Shown here piece after piece: positions 14,902 through 23,530 of a stretch of 64,000 nt of DNA. The stretch is from JAJXWB01 sp965246795. Lineage in GTDB: Bacteria > Pseudomonadota > Alphaproteobacteria > Rhizobiales > Beijerinckiaceae. Position 1 is the stretch's first letter. The number at the start of each line of letters is the position of its first letter. Both the position numbers and the translations under genes were made by a program. The stretch covers positions 62,001 through 126,000 of the forward strand of contig CBDFFN010000006.1 of the NCBI GenBank assembly GCA_965246795.1, given 5' to 3'. The notes under the pieces were generated by a model. That model made no database searches. It was not told where the DNA came from and saw only the letters and a list, made by a program, of their open reading frames with translations.

Positions 14902-16176
14902 TCAGACGGCTTTCAGCAAGACATGCTTCTTTCGCCCGAACGACAGTTTCACAAGACCGTCGTGAATGTCGCCGCCGGTTACTTTCGCGCGTTCGTCGGT
15001 TACTGGCGCATCGTTGATGCGCAGACCACCACCCTTGATCTGCCGTCGTGCTTCGCCGGTCGAAGCGACGAGCCCCGCCTGCACGAAGGCAGCGAGGACG
15101 CCCATGCCGTCAAGGTCGTTTTTCGCAACATCAACGCGCGGGAGATCGTCACCGATCGCGCCCTGTTCGAAGGTCTTGCGCGCCGTTTCGGCAGCGTTGC
15201 GTGCAGCGTCTTCGCCATGCACCAGCGTCGTTGCGGCATCGGCGAGCGCTTTCTTCGCATCGTTGATCTCGGCGCCCTGGAGCGCTTCGAGTCGCGCGAT
15301 CTCGTCGAGTTCGAGGAACGTGAAAAGCTTCAGGAAGCGCCCGACATCGGCATCTTCGGTGTTGCGCCAGAACTGCCAGTATTCGTAGGGGCTCAGCTTA
15401 TCGGCGTTGAGCCAGACTGCGCCGGCCGCGGTCTTGCCCATCTTCGCCCCTGACGATGTCGTCAGCAGCGGCGACGTGAGCGCATACAATTGCGCCGTAC
15501 CCATGCGACGCCCGAGATCGATGCCGGTGACGATGTTGCCCCACTGATCGGAGCCGCCCATCTGCAGGATGCAACCCGTGCGCTTGTGCAGCTCGACGAA
15601 ATCGTATGACTGCAGGCACATGTAGTTGAACTCGATGAACGACAGTTCCTGGTCGCGATCGAGACGGAGCTTCACCGAATCCATCGACAACATGCGGTTG
15701 ACCGAAAAATGCCGGCCGACATCGCGCAAAAAGTCGATGTAGTTGAGCTTGGTGAGCCATTCCGCATTGTCCAGCATCGCGGCATCGGTCGGTCCGTCGC
15801 CGAAGCGGATGAATTTGGAAAAGATCTTGCGGATCGATTCCTTGTTCGCCTCGATCGTCTCGAGCGGCAGTAACTGCCGACTTGCGTCGCGGCCTGAGGG
15901 GTCACCGACGCGTGTCGTGCCACCGCCCATCAGCGGGATCGGCTTGTTGCCGGTGCGCTGCAGCCACGTGAGCATCATGATCTGCATGATGTGGCCGACG
16001 TGAAGCGACGGCGCCGTGCAGTCGAAGCCGATATAGGCGATCAGCTCACCCGCTTTTGCCTTGGCGTCGAGCCCCTCGAAATCCGAACATTGATGCAGAT
16101 AGCCGCGCGAGATCATCGCGTGGAGGAAATCTGACTTCGGGCGAAAATCGGCAGGCGCGAACATGCGCGCACCCAT
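14902..16176 (-). CDS. tyrS: Tyrosyl-tRNA synthetase
   Basis: The protein has 424 residues, as expected for bacterial TyrRS. The class I HIGH-like motif is 'LHVGHI' and the KMSKS loop is 'KMGKT' (in 'GAKMGKTAAG'), the usual variant in this group. A C-terminal S4 RNA-binding domain follows ('GEARRQIKGGGLRIND'). It charges tRNA-Tyr in the cytosol. The start is either ATG 16176 or ATG 16164, four codons apart. The gene is divergent from anmK with 71 bases between; its 3' end is convergent with the AsmA-like gene. Confidence 0.96.
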   Translation of the reverse strand: MGARMFAPADFRPKSDFLHAMISRGYLHQCSDFEGLDAKAKAGELIAYIGFDCTAPSLHVGHIMQIMMLTWLQRTGNKPIPLMGGGTTRVGDPSGRDASRQLLPLETIEANKESIRKIFSKFIRFGDGPTDAAMLDNAEWLTKLNYIDFLRDVGRHFSVNRMLSMDSVKLRLDRDQELSFIEFNYMCLQSYDFVELHKRTGCILQMGGSDQWGNIVTGIDLGRRMGTAQLYALTSPLLTTSSGAKMGKTAAGAVWLNADKLSPYEYWQFWRNTEDADVGRFLKLFTFLELDEIARLEALQGAEINDAKKALADAATTLVHGEDAARNAAETARKTFEQGAIGDDLPRVDVAKNDLDGMGVLAAFVQAGLVASTGEARRQIKGGGLRINDAPVTDERAKVTGGDIHDGLVKLSFGRKKHVLLKAV

Positions 16177-16247
16177 AGAGCGACACGCGGCAAAGGGGAA
16201 CAGGAGCGGATTTTGTCGCTGGCCAACGACGCCGATAGGCTCGGCAG

Positions 16248-17366
16248 ATGTCTGCGAATCGCTCCGGTTTGACACGCGCTATCGGCACGATGAGCGGCAC
16301 GTCGATGGACGGTATCGACGTCGCCCTGCTGGAGACGGACGGTCGCGATACCGTCCGGCCGGGACCGTCCGGCTTTCGGCCGTACGACGACGCGGATCGC
16401 GGTCTGCTCCGCGCCGCGCTTGCTGCCGCCGGCGGGCTCAACGATCGCGATGCGCGACCGTCTGCCGTCGCCGCAGCCGAACGCATGGTGACGGAGCGGC
16501 ATGCGGAGGCGGTCGAAGCCTTTCTCGACGAGCACGCCATCGAAAGCGGAAATGTCGACCTCGTCGGCTTCCACGGCCAGACCGTGCTGCATCGGCCGCT
16601 CGACCATCTTACGATCCAGATCGGCGACGGTGCTGGGCTTGCGCAGCGGCTCGGGATCGACACCGTCTTCGACTTCCGCGCGACGGATGTTGCCGCAGGC
16701 GGGCAAGGCGCGCCGATCGTGCCTGCCTATCACCAGGCACTCGTCGCCGCGAGCGATCTGCCACTGCCAGTCGTCCTCGTGAATGTCGGCGGCGTCGCCA
16801 ACATCACTTGGATCAACGCCGGCCGGGATCCGATCGCTTGCGATACGGGTCCTGGCAATGCGCTGCTCGACGATCTGATGCTTGGCCGCACCGGCAAGCC
16901 GATCGACCGTCATGGACACACCGCGGCGCGGGGCCGGGTGAATGCGGCGGCGCTGGAGCACCTGCTGCATCACCCGTTCTTCGTGTTGCCGCCGCCGAAA
17001 TCTCTGGATCGCAATGCGTTCTCGTCGGCCGCGGTCGCAGATCTGGCGACGGAAGACGCCGCCGCGACGCTGACGGCGTTCACGGCGGCCACCATTGCCG
17101 ACGCGCTTGGGCTGCTTCCCGCGCTGCCTTCGACGCTGGTCGTGTGCGGCGGCGGGGCGCGCAATCCGATCCTCGTGCGCGAACTCGCCGACCGCGCGCC
17201 GTGCCGGGTCACTACAGCCGATGCGGTCGGTTGGTCGTCAGACGCGATGGAAGCGCAGGCCTTCGCCTATCTCGCCGCACGATGTGCGATGGGTCTGCCG
17301 CTCACCTTTCCGACAACGACCGGTGTCGCTGCGTCACTTTCGGGCGGTCGGATCGCGCGCGCCTGA
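16248..17366 (+). CDS. anmK: Anhydro-N-acetylmuramic acid kinase
   Basis: The 372-residue protein carries the AnmK signature 'GTMSGTSMDGID' near residue 13, 'GFHGQTVLH', a phosphate loop 'NVGGVANIT' and 'VCGGGARNP'. The enzyme phosphorylates and opens 1,6-anhydro-MurNAc so that recycled cell-wall sugar returns to metabolism. A divergent tyrS-anmK arrangement is common in alphaproteobacteria. The start ATG is followed by 11 residues before the first motif. No other cell-wall recycling gene is adjacent; the dipeptide epimerase at 53420 works in the same recycling route. Confidence 0.95.
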   Translation: MSANRSGLTRAIGTMSGTSMDGIDVALLETDGRDTVRPGPSGFRPYDDADRGLLRAALAAAGGLNDRDARPSAVAAAERMVTERHAEAVEAFLDEHAIESGNVDLVGFHGQTVLHRPLDHLTIQIGDGAGLAQRLGIDTVFDFRATDVAAGGQGAPIVPAYHQALVAASDLPLPVVLVNVGGVANITWINAGRDPIACDTGPGNALLDDLMLGRTGKPIDRHGHTAARGRVNAAALEHLLHHPFFVLPPPKSLDRNAFSSAAVADLATEDAAATLTAFTAATIADALGLLPALPSTLVVCGGGARNPILVRELADRAPCRVTTADAVGWSSDAMEAQAFAYLAARCAMGLPLTFPTTTGVAASLSGGRIARA

Positions 17367-17453
17367 GGGACGTCAGATTGCCCGCAAGCACTGGCGCGAA
17401 CAGCAAAATTCCGTAAGAAGCGCCTGGATGTCTTCGCCGCCTGCTGACCACCG

Positions 17454-18962
17454 ATGACGGATTCCACGCACACCTTGCGTGAGCGGGCCCGCGCGCGAGC
17501 GTCGGCGCTGGGCTTCGACGTCTCGTCGCTGCCGATCATCGGCGGTCTGCTTCTGCTTCTAGCCGTCGGTGGCATCATCCTCTGGCTCGTCGACTCGAGC
17601 CAGCGGCAGTCCCGCATCGTGTTCGACGTCTCTGAGATTCAGCGCACGACAAGTCGCGTTTATCGCGCCGTGCTCGCCGCCGAATCGGGTCAGCGCGGCT
17701 ATCTACTCACGAACGATGCAGCCTATCTCGAAGCCTACAGGCTTGGCGTGACCGCGTTCGAGCCGGCACTCACCGGCCTCCTCACCGCCGTGCGCAAGGA
17801 CCCGCTGCAGGCCACCGACGCCGTCGCCATCAAGGCTGCCGGTGAGGCCAAGATGGCGGAACTGGCCCGAACCGTCGCGCAGCAGAGAGAGGGCAAGGGC
17901 GCCGAAGCGCTCGACGTCGTGAAGACCGACCTCGGACGAAACCTGATGGTCGACATCCGCAACGCCGTCGATCGTATTCAGGCGCGCGCCACGCAGAGCA
18001 TCGACAGCGAATATCAGCAGGGCCAGCATGTCGATGCGGCGCTGCTCGTTGTGACGCTCATCGCTTTGGGTGGCATCCTTATTCTTGGCGCCGTTGCCGT
18101 CCGCCTGAATTCACGCGCGGTGTTGGATGCGGAAAACAGCCGCGCAAAAGCCGAGGCACTCAACGACTCGCTCGAAGCGGCGGTCGCGGAGCGCACGATC
18201 GAACTCACCGAGTCGAACGAAGAGATCCAGCGCTTCGCCTATATCGTCTCGCACGATCTGCGCTCACCGCTCGTCAATGTCATGGGCTTCACGAGCGAAC
18301 TTCAGGCGTTGAAAGACGATCTGCTTTCCGTTGGCGACAAGAAGTCCGACAATGCCGACCGTGTCCGCATCGTGCGTGAATTCGACGAGTCGATCGGCTT
18401 CATCAAGGCCGCGATTGACAAGATGGAAGGGCTGATCGCGGCTATCCTGCGGCTGTCGCGCGAAGGTAAGCGGAATTTCCAGTCGGAACCGATCGACACG
18501 ACAAAACTCATGGAGGGGCTGGCAGACGCGCAGCGCCATCAGGCCGACGAAGCCGGTGCGACCGTATTGATCGATAAGAAGCTCCCGGGGCTCGTCAGCG
18601 ACCGCGTCGCGCTCGAACAGATTTTCGGCAATCTCATCGACAATGCGATCAAGTATCTCGAACCCTCGCGGCCGGGGCGCATCGACGTCAGTGGCGAGAC
18701 GATCGGTTTACGTGCGCGGATCAGCGTGAAGGATAACGGCCGCGGCATCGCAGAACGCGATCACAAGCGCGTCTTCGAGCTTTTCCGGCGATCGGGCGAG
18801 CAGAACAAGCCGGGTCACGGCATCGGTCTCGCGCATGTTCAGACGCTCGTCCGCTCGCTCGGCGGGCGCATCACCGTTGCCTCCGAACTCGGTACCGGAA
18901 CGACGTTCACCGTCGTGCTGCCGCTCGCGCCGACCAATACCGCAAGTCATCAGAAGTACTGA
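17454..18962 (+). CDS. CHASE3-domain sensor histidine kinase
   Basis: 502 residues: helix 25-47, an extracytoplasmic CHASE3-type helical domain at about 50-185 ('ESGQRGYLLTND' is its hallmark), a second helix at 195-217, a coiled coil at 225-255, a HisKA domain with His267 in 'VSHDLRSPLVNV', and an HATPase with N box 'NLIDNAIKY' and G boxes 'DNGRGI' and 'GHGIGLA'. No PAS domain is present. It is the first gene of a same-strand signalling cluster followed nine bases later by a receiver-only protein. Signal unknown. Similar kinase/CheY pairs occur with phytochrome-like systems, but no photoreceptor is seen here. Confidence 0.92.
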   Translation: MTDSTHTLRERARARASALGFDVSSLPIIGGLLLLLAVGGIILWLVDSSQRQSRIVFDVSEIQRTTSRVYRAVLAAESGQRGYLLTNDAAYLEAYRLGVTAFEPALTGLLTAVRKDPLQATDAVAIKAAGEAKMAELARTVAQQREGKGAEALDVVKTDLGRNLMVDIRNAVDRIQARATQSIDSEYQQGQHVDAALLVVTLIALGGILILGAVAVRLNSRAVLDAENSRAKAEALNDSLEAAVAERTIELTESNEEIQRFAYIVSHDLRSPLVNVMGFTSELQALKDDLLSVGDKKSDNADRVRIVREFDESIGFIKAAIDKMEGLIAAILRLSREGKRNFQSEPIDTTKLMEGLADAQRHQADEAGATVLIDKKLPGLVSDRVALEQIFGNLIDNAIKYLEPSRPGRIDVSGETIGLRARISVKDNGRGIAERDHKRVFELFRRSGEQNKPGHGIGLAHVQTLVRSLGGRITVASELGTGTTFTVVLPLAPTNTASHQKY

Positions 18963-18971
18963 GGAGTCCGC

Positions 18972-19397
18972 ATGCACCGCGTAACCATCGTGATGATCGA
19001 GGACGACGAAGGCCATGCGCGTCTCATCGAGCGCAACATCCGCCGTGCCGGCGTCAACAACGAGATCGTGCCCTTCACGAACGGCACCGACGCACTAAAA
19101 TTTCTCTTCGGGGCGGGCGTCGATAACGCCAATCGCCATCTGCTTGTCTTGCTCGACCTCAATCTGCCCGACATGACTGGCATCGACATTCTGCAGAAGA
19201 TCAAGGCCGATCCGCATACGAAGCGGTCCCCCGTCGTCGTGCTCACGACCACCGACGACGAGCGTGAAATCCAGCGTTGTTATGACCTGGGCGCGAACGT
19301 TTATATAACGAAGCCCGTGAATTATGAGGGGTTTGCGAACGCGATCCGGCAACTCGGGCTGTTCTTTTCCGTGATGCAGGTCCCGTCGAACGACTGA
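18972..19397 (+). CDS. CheY-like single-domain response regulator
   Basis: The 141-residue receiver has the acidic pair in 'MIEDDEGHAR' (residues 8-17), phospho-acceptor Asp62 in 'LLDLNLPDMTG', Thr in 'VVVLTTTDDE' and Lys in 'YITKPV'. There is no output domain. The sequence type (insert 'NANRH' before the acceptor strand, 'GIDILQKIKAD') is that of receivers paired with CHASE3 or phytochrome kinases. Its start is nine bases after the kinase stop, and the receiver-kinase gene follows 14 bases later, so it probably relays phosphate between them. Confidence 0.92.
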   Translation: MHRVTIVMIEDDEGHARLIERNIRRAGVNNEIVPFTNGTDALKFLFGAGVDNANRHLLVLLDLNLPDMTGIDILQKIKADPHTKRSPVVVLTTTDDEREIQRCYDLGANVYITKPVNYEGFANAIRQLGLFFSVMQVPSND

Positions 19398-19411
19398 CCC
19401 GGAAGAGGACG

Positions 19412-20443
19412 ATGCTCCCGTCTCGCGTACTCTACGTCGACGACGATCCTGGAATCGCGCGCCTCGTTCGCAAGACGCTCGAGGGCCGCGGCTTCATCGT
19501 GGATCATGCCGGCAGTGGCGATGAAGCGCTTGCGATTCTTGCGCGTGGCGGCATCGAGGCGGTGGCGCTCGACCATCACATGCCCGGCCGGACAGGCCTT
19601 GAATTGCTGGCCGATATTCGCGCCATGCCGAGCGCGCCGCCGGTCGTTTTCGTAACGGGTTCGCAGGATAGCCGCGTTGCCGTCGCCGCGCTGAAGGCCG
19701 GCGCCGTCGACTACGTCTGGAAGGACGTTCAGGGGACGTTCCGAGAGCTTCTCAGCGAAGCGCTGGTCACGGCGCTGAAGCAGGAGCAGCTACGCCTCGC
19801 GAAGGAGCAGGCGGACCGCGATGTTCGCGCTGCGAAGGAGCGCGCGGAGCTTCTGCTCCACGAAGTCAATCATCGCGTTGCGAATTCACTGGCGATCGTT
19901 GCGTCGCTCGCGCGCATGCAAGCGCAGGCGACGCCCGAAGGCGATGTGCGCACGGCGTTGAACGAGATGCAGGCGCGCATCGTCGCGATCGCTGGTGTTC
20001 ACCGGCGGCTCTACACGTCGTCTAATGTGGAGGTCGTCGAGATCGACGCCTATCTGCGCTCGCTAGTCGAGGAACTCGAAACGTCAATGCGTGCGTCGCA
20101 GTTCGAACACGCCATCGATCTCGAAGCTGCGCCGGTGACGCTCGCGACGGACCGCGCCGTTTCGCTCGGCGTGATCGTGACCGAGCTTGTCACAAACGCG
20201 TTCAAATACGCTTATCCCCCCGGCGAGCAGGGGCAAATTCGCGTGCGTCTGACGCGCGACAATGGGCATGCCTCGGTGACGGTCGAAGACGACGGTGTTG
20301 GGTGGCGCGGCACCGGCACGCCAAAAGGCTCGGGGCTCGGCTCGCGCATCATTCAGGCGATGGCGGCCGGCCTGCAATCGAAAGTGAACTACGATCCCGT
20401 CGCGTCAGGTACGCGCGCGACGCTGCGGTTCTCGCTGGGGTAA
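19412..20443 (+). CDS. Receiver domain fused to HisKA_2/HWE-type histidine kinase
   Basis: The N-terminal receiver (1-120) has 'YVDDDPG', acceptor Asp54 in 'ALDHHMPGRTG' and 'VFVTGSQ'. The Lys region reads 'YVWKD'. A helical linker leads to a HisKA_2 dimer domain with 'HEVNHRVANSLAIV' (phospho-acceptor His probably 154), then an HWE-family ATPase with 'VTELVTNAFKYAYP' and 'DDGVGW'. Length 343. GGAAGAGG precedes the start. Such receiver-kinase hybrids serve the general stress pathway in alphaproteobacteria, though no PhyR/NepR genes are seen beside it. It is last in the signalling cluster. Confidence 0.92.
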   Translation: MLPSRVLYVDDDPGIARLVRKTLEGRGFIVDHAGSGDEALAILARGGIEAVALDHHMPGRTGLELLADIRAMPSAPPVVFVTGSQDSRVAVAALKAGAVDYVWKDVQGTFRELLSEALVTALKQEQLRLAKEQADRDVRAAKERAELLLHEVNHRVANSLAIVASLARMQAQATPEGDVRTALNEMQARIVAIAGVHRRLYTSSNVEVVEIDAYLRSLVEELETSMRASQFEHAIDLEAAPVTLATDRAVSLGVIVTELVTNAFKYAYPPGEQGQIRVRLTRDNGHASVTVEDDGVGWRGTGTPKGSGLGSRIIQAMAAGLQSKVNYDPVASGTRATLRFSLG

Positions 20444-20446
20444 GCC

Positions 20447-21121
20447 TCAATCCCGCCGCTGTGGGACCGCGACGCGTGGCGGATTTCCGAGCCGTCTGTC
20501 GAGATAGATGCCGACCTCGTCGATCAGTGGCTCGACTCGATTCTCGAAGAAGTGGTTCGCGCCCTGCACCGTCACATGTTCGATGAGAATGCCCTTCTGC
20601 GTCTTCAGCTTCTCGATCAGCGGCATCACTTCCTTCAGAGGCGCTACGCGATCCTGATCGCCGTGCACGAACAGACCAGATGACGGGCAGGGCGCCAGAA
20701 AGGTGAAATCGAAGCGGTTGGCGGGTGGCGCGATCGAGATGAAGCCTTCGATCTCTGGCCGGCGCATTAGCAATTGCATGCCGATCCACGCGCCGAAGGA
20801 CACGCCGGCAATCCAGCATGCGCGTGCCTCCGGGTTTAGCGCCTGCGCCCAGTCGAGCGCAGCAGCGGCGTCTGATAGCTCACCCGATCCGTGATCGAAC
20901 GCGCCTTGCGAGCGCCCGACACCGCGGAAATTGAAGCGCATGACGGAGAAGCCGCGCTCCGCGAAGGCGTAGTAGAGTTGGTAGACGATCTGGTTGTTCA
21001 TCGTGCCCCCGAACTGCGGGTGCGGATGCAAAATGATGGCGATGGGCGCACCCTTCGTCCTGGACGAATGGAAGCGGCCTTCAAGCCGCCCGGCGGGGCC
21101 GGTGAAAATGACTTCGGGCAT
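20447..21121 (-). CDS. Alpha/beta hydrolase, small esterase type
   Basis: The 224-residue protein has a compact alpha/beta-hydrolase fold with 'LHPHPQFGGTM' near the oxyanion position, the nucleophile elbow 'GVSFGAW' with Ser, Asp in 'VHGDQDRVAP' and His in 'GANHFF'. This is the group of cytosolic proteins often annotated as alpha/beta hydrolase of the YghX/dienelactone-like kind. Substrate unknown. It is convergent with the receiver-kinase gene, three bases apart. Confidence 0.85.
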   Translation of the reverse strand: MPEVIFTGPAGRLEGRFHSSRTKGAPIAIILHPHPQFGGTMNNQIVYQLYYAFAERGFSVMRFNFRGVGRSQGAFDHGSGELSDAAAALDWAQALNPEARACWIAGVSFGAWIGMQLLMRRPEIEGFISIAPPANRFDFTFLAPCPSSGLFVHGDQDRVAPLKEVMPLIEKLKTQKGILIEHVTVQGANHFFENRVEPLIDEVGIYLDRRLGNPPRVAVPQRRD

Positions 21122-21274
21122 GGATGTTCCGGTTGGCAGCCTGCGCCCGGTGGCGCGGCGGCATGTGCGGCTGGGTCCTTAACACGCGCGCTGGGTCGAA
21201 AAGCAAGGAAATTGCGCGTCGCACGCTTCATCCGGACAGCGATGAGAAGGCCACAGATTATCGCCTATCGGCAT

Positions 21275-21376
21275 TCAGCGCCGCCGGAGACAGTGCAGGC
21301 ACGCCCGGTCGCCAACAAGATCGAGGAACGCCTCGACCTCCGCCCATGTGTAGTTCTGCGTAAAGCGCGCGCACAT
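21275..21376 (-). pseudogene. Remnant of an SRAP (YedK-type) peptidase gene, 5' end only
   Basis: Reading from ATG at 21376, the translation starts MCARFTQNYTWAEVEAFLDL and then loses likeness and stops at 33 residues. The opening matches the N-terminus of SOS response-associated peptidases, which begin Met-Cys-Gly-Arg with catalytic Cys2 (the usual Gly3 is Ala here) and a YTW motif. The remaining 200 or so residues of an SRAP protein are not found in any frame nearby, so this is a truncated relic between glnA and the hydrolase gene. Confidence 0.6.
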
Positions 21377-21430
21377 CAGCGCGTGTCCCGACCACGTGAA
21401 GCCACGCGGCCGGTTACCCGCGTGACGCTT

Positions 21431-21486
21431 TTAGCTGAGCATGTCATTTTCGCCGAACCGGAGCCACTTCGGCGGGACATGTTCAA
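21431..21486. repeat. Dispersed palindromic (REP-like) element, copy 2
   Basis: The unit has GAGCATGTC and GACATGTTC arms flanking a core with CGCCGAACCGG and CCACTTCGGCGGG. In reverse orientation it matches the copy at 26164-26217 almost throughout. It lies just beyond the glnA terminator. Confidence 0.75.
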
Positions 21487-21491
21487 GAATC

Positions 21492-21532
21492 AAAAAGCCC
21501 GGAAGCGGGTCGTAACGACCAGCCTCCGGGCT
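21492..21532 (-). terminator. glnA rho-independent terminator
   Basis: On the minus strand an 8-bp stem AGCCCGGA/TCCGGGCT, extended inwards by further pairs around TGGTCG/CGACC, is followed by five T. It lies 20 bases after the glnA stop and should end the glnB-glnA transcript. Confidence 0.85.
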
Positions 21533-21551
21533 ATGTTTCGCGCGGTCTCGA

Positions 21552-22961
21552 TCAGACCGAGTAATACATGTCGAATTCGACGGGATGCGGCGTCATATCG
21601 TAGCGCATCACGTCCTGCATCTTCAGTTCGATGTAGCTGTCGATAAAGTCGTCGTTGAAGACGCCGCCAGCCTTCAAATACTGCCGGTCCTTCGACAGGT
21701 TTTCGAGCGCCTCGCGAAGCGATCCGCACACCGTCGGGATCTTCTTCAGCTCGCGCGGCGGAAGATCGTAGAGATCCTTGTCCATCGCCTGGCCCGGATC
21801 GATCTTGTTGGCGATGCCATCGAGGCCCGCCATCAACATCGCAGAGAAGGCGAGATACGGGTTTGCCGCCGGATCGGGGAAGCGCACTTCGACGCGCTTT
21901 GCCTTCGGATTCGAAGTGAAGGGAATGCGGCACGACGCAGAACGATTGCGCGCGCTGTAGGCCAGCAGCACGGGTGCTTCGTAACCCGGCACCAGTCGCT
22001 TGTAGCTGTTGGTCGACGGATTGGTGAAGGCGTTGAGCGACTTGGCGTGGCGGATGATGCCGCCGATGTACCACAGGCATTCCTGCGAAAGACCGGCGTA
22101 TTTGTCGCCGGCAAACACCGGCTTGCCACCCTTCCAGATCGACTGGTGGACATGCATGCCCGAGCCGTTGTCGCCGAAAACAGGCTTCGGCATGAAGGTC
22201 GCCGACTTGCCGTAGCTCTGCGCAACCTGATGGATGCAGTATTTATAGACCTGCATGTGGTCCGCCATCGTCGTCAGTGGGCCGAACTTCAGGCCGAGTT
22301 CGTGCTGCGCCGACGCCACCTCGTGATGGTGCTTCTCGACGCGTGCGCCCATTTGCGCCATCGCCGCGAGCATCTCGCCGCGCATGTCCTGCGCCGAGTC
22401 GATAGGCGGCACGGGGAAGTAGCCGCCTTTCGTGCGCACACGGTGGCCAAGGTTTCCGCCCTCGTAAGACGTGTCCATGTTCGACGGTAGTTCGATCGAG
22501 TCGAGTACGAAACCAGTGTTGTAGGGGTCGGACTTGAAACGGACGTCGTCGAACACAAAGAATTCGGCTTCCGGTCCGAAGTAGACGGCATCGCCGACGC
22601 CAGCCGACTTCGCAAAAGCTTCCGCCTTCTTGGCGATGCCGCGCGGGTCGCGGTTGTAGGGCTCGCCGGTCGCGGGCTCGAGCACGTCACAGACGATCGA
22701 CATCGTCGATGCCGCGAAGAACGGGTCCATGCAGGCGGACGTCGGGTCCGGCATGAGAGTCATGTCGGACTCGTTGATCGCCTTCCAGCCGGCGATCGAG
22801 GAGCCGTCGAACATCGTGCCGTCTGCGAACAATTCCTCGTCGACCATCGATATATCGAAGGTGACGTGCTGCCACTTTCCGCGCGGATCGGTGAAGCGCA
22901 GGTCGACGTATTTCACGTCGTCGTCCTTGATCGCTTTGAGGACTTCGTTCGCGTTCTTCAT
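21552..22961 (-). CDS. glnA: Glutamine synthetase type I
   Basis: 469 residues, normal for GSI-beta. Family features include 'DGSSIAGW', 'FGPEAEFFVFD', the ATP-binding 'KPVFGDNGSGMHVHQS' and 'NRSASCRIP'. The adenylylation Tyr398 sits in 'DLYDLP', so activity should be controlled by GlnE. It makes glutamine from glutamate, ammonia and ATP in the cytosol. The start at 22961 fits the conserved N-terminus MKNANEVL and has GAGAGA upstream. It follows glnB by 40 bases in the usual alphaproteobacterial glnBA operon and ends with a strong terminator. Confidence 0.98.
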   Translation of the reverse strand: MKNANEVLKAIKDDDVKYVDLRFTDPRGKWQHVTFDISMVDEELFADGTMFDGSSIAGWKAINESDMTLMPDPTSACMDPFFAASTMSIVCDVLEPATGEPYNRDPRGIAKKAEAFAKSAGVGDAVYFGPEAEFFVFDDVRFKSDPYNTGFVLDSIELPSNMDTSYEGGNLGHRVRTKGGYFPVPPIDSAQDMRGEMLAAMAQMGARVEKHHHEVASAQHELGLKFGPLTTMADHMQVYKYCIHQVAQSYGKSATFMPKPVFGDNGSGMHVHQSIWKGGKPVFAGDKYAGLSQECLWYIGGIIRHAKSLNAFTNPSTNSYKRLVPGYEAPVLLAYSARNRSASCRIPFTSNPKAKRVEVRFPDPAANPYLAFSAMLMAGLDGIANKIDPGQAMDKDLYDLPPRELKKIPTVCGSLREALENLSKDRQYLKAGGVFNDDFIDSYIELKMQDVMRYDMTPHPVEFDMYYSV

Positions 22962-23001
22962 GCGTTTCTCTCTCTGGTCGTGATGTTTGTTGCCGAACCG
23001 G

Positions 23002-23340
23002 TCAGATCGCGTCGGCGCCGGATTCTCCGGTGCGGATGCGCACCACCTGCTCGATGTTCGAGACGAAAATCTTGCCGTCGCCGATGCGCCCAGTCTGTGC
23101 TGCCTTGCGAATGGCTTCCATCGCACGGTCGAGCGAGTCGTCCGTGATGACGACTTCGATCTTCACCTTCGGGAGAAAGTCGACGACATATTCCGCGCCG
23201 CGATAGAGTTCGGTGTGGCCCTTCTGCCGGCCGAAGCCTTTGGCCTCGGTCACCGTGATGCCCTGAAGACCGATCTCCTGCAGCGCCTCCTTCACTTCGT
23301 CGAGCTTGAAGGGCTTGATGATCGCCTCGATCTTTTTCAT
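23002..23340 (-). CDS. glnB: Nitrogen regulatory protein PII
   Basis: The 112-residue PII protein starts with MKKIEAIIKPFKLDEV. The T-loop 'GFGRQKGHTELYRGAEYVVDFLPK' (in pieces) includes uridylylation Tyr51, and 'GRIGDGKIFV' provides the B-loop that binds ATP and 2-oxoglutarate. It senses carbon/nitrogen status and acts on GlnE and NtrB. A longer in-frame start ten codons upstream is possible but would break the conserved N-terminus. It is first in an operon with glnA. No sigma-54 promoter could be confirmed upstream. Confidence 0.97.
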   Translation of the reverse strand: MKKIEAIIKPFKLDEVKEALQEIGLQGITVTEAKGFGRQKGHTELYRGAEYVVDFLPKVKIEVVITDDSLDRAMEAIRKAAQTGRIGDGKIFVSNIEQVVRIRTGESGADAI

Positions 23341-23530
23341 CTCGGGAGGGGTCCAGACGCAGGGGTTCACGGTGCCAATTTCGGCCCTTCGGCCTTAGCA
23401 CCGCACACGGCATCGGCCAAGCCGCTGCGCGCGTAGCGGCGTTGCCCCTCCTGCCCGAAGATGCGATGGCAGCGGCCGGTTTTGGCGGCAGGCATAGAGA
23501 TTGCCGACCGCGTCTCGGGTGAAGGACACG

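Larger units (their letters stand above)
21122..21551. other. Intergenic stretch with SRAP remnant, REP copy and glnA terminator
   Basis: This 430-bp gap holds, in order, a 33-codon SRAP-like remnant (21275-21376, minus strand), a dispersed palindromic repeat (21431-21486) and the glnA terminator (21492-21532). Bases 21122-21270 show nothing recognisable. Confidence 0.6.

Noticed and set aside
14889..14914. Terminator between the AsmA-like gene and tyrS (GAAAGCCG/CGGCTTTC)
   Set aside because: The inverted repeat overlaps the tyrS stop and is not followed by a T run on either strand.
23341..23375. Possible sigma-54 promoter upstream of glnB (TGGCAC followed by CTGC on the minus strand)
   Set aside because: The GG and GC elements are 14 bases apart instead of the required 10, so it does not fit the -24/-12 pattern.
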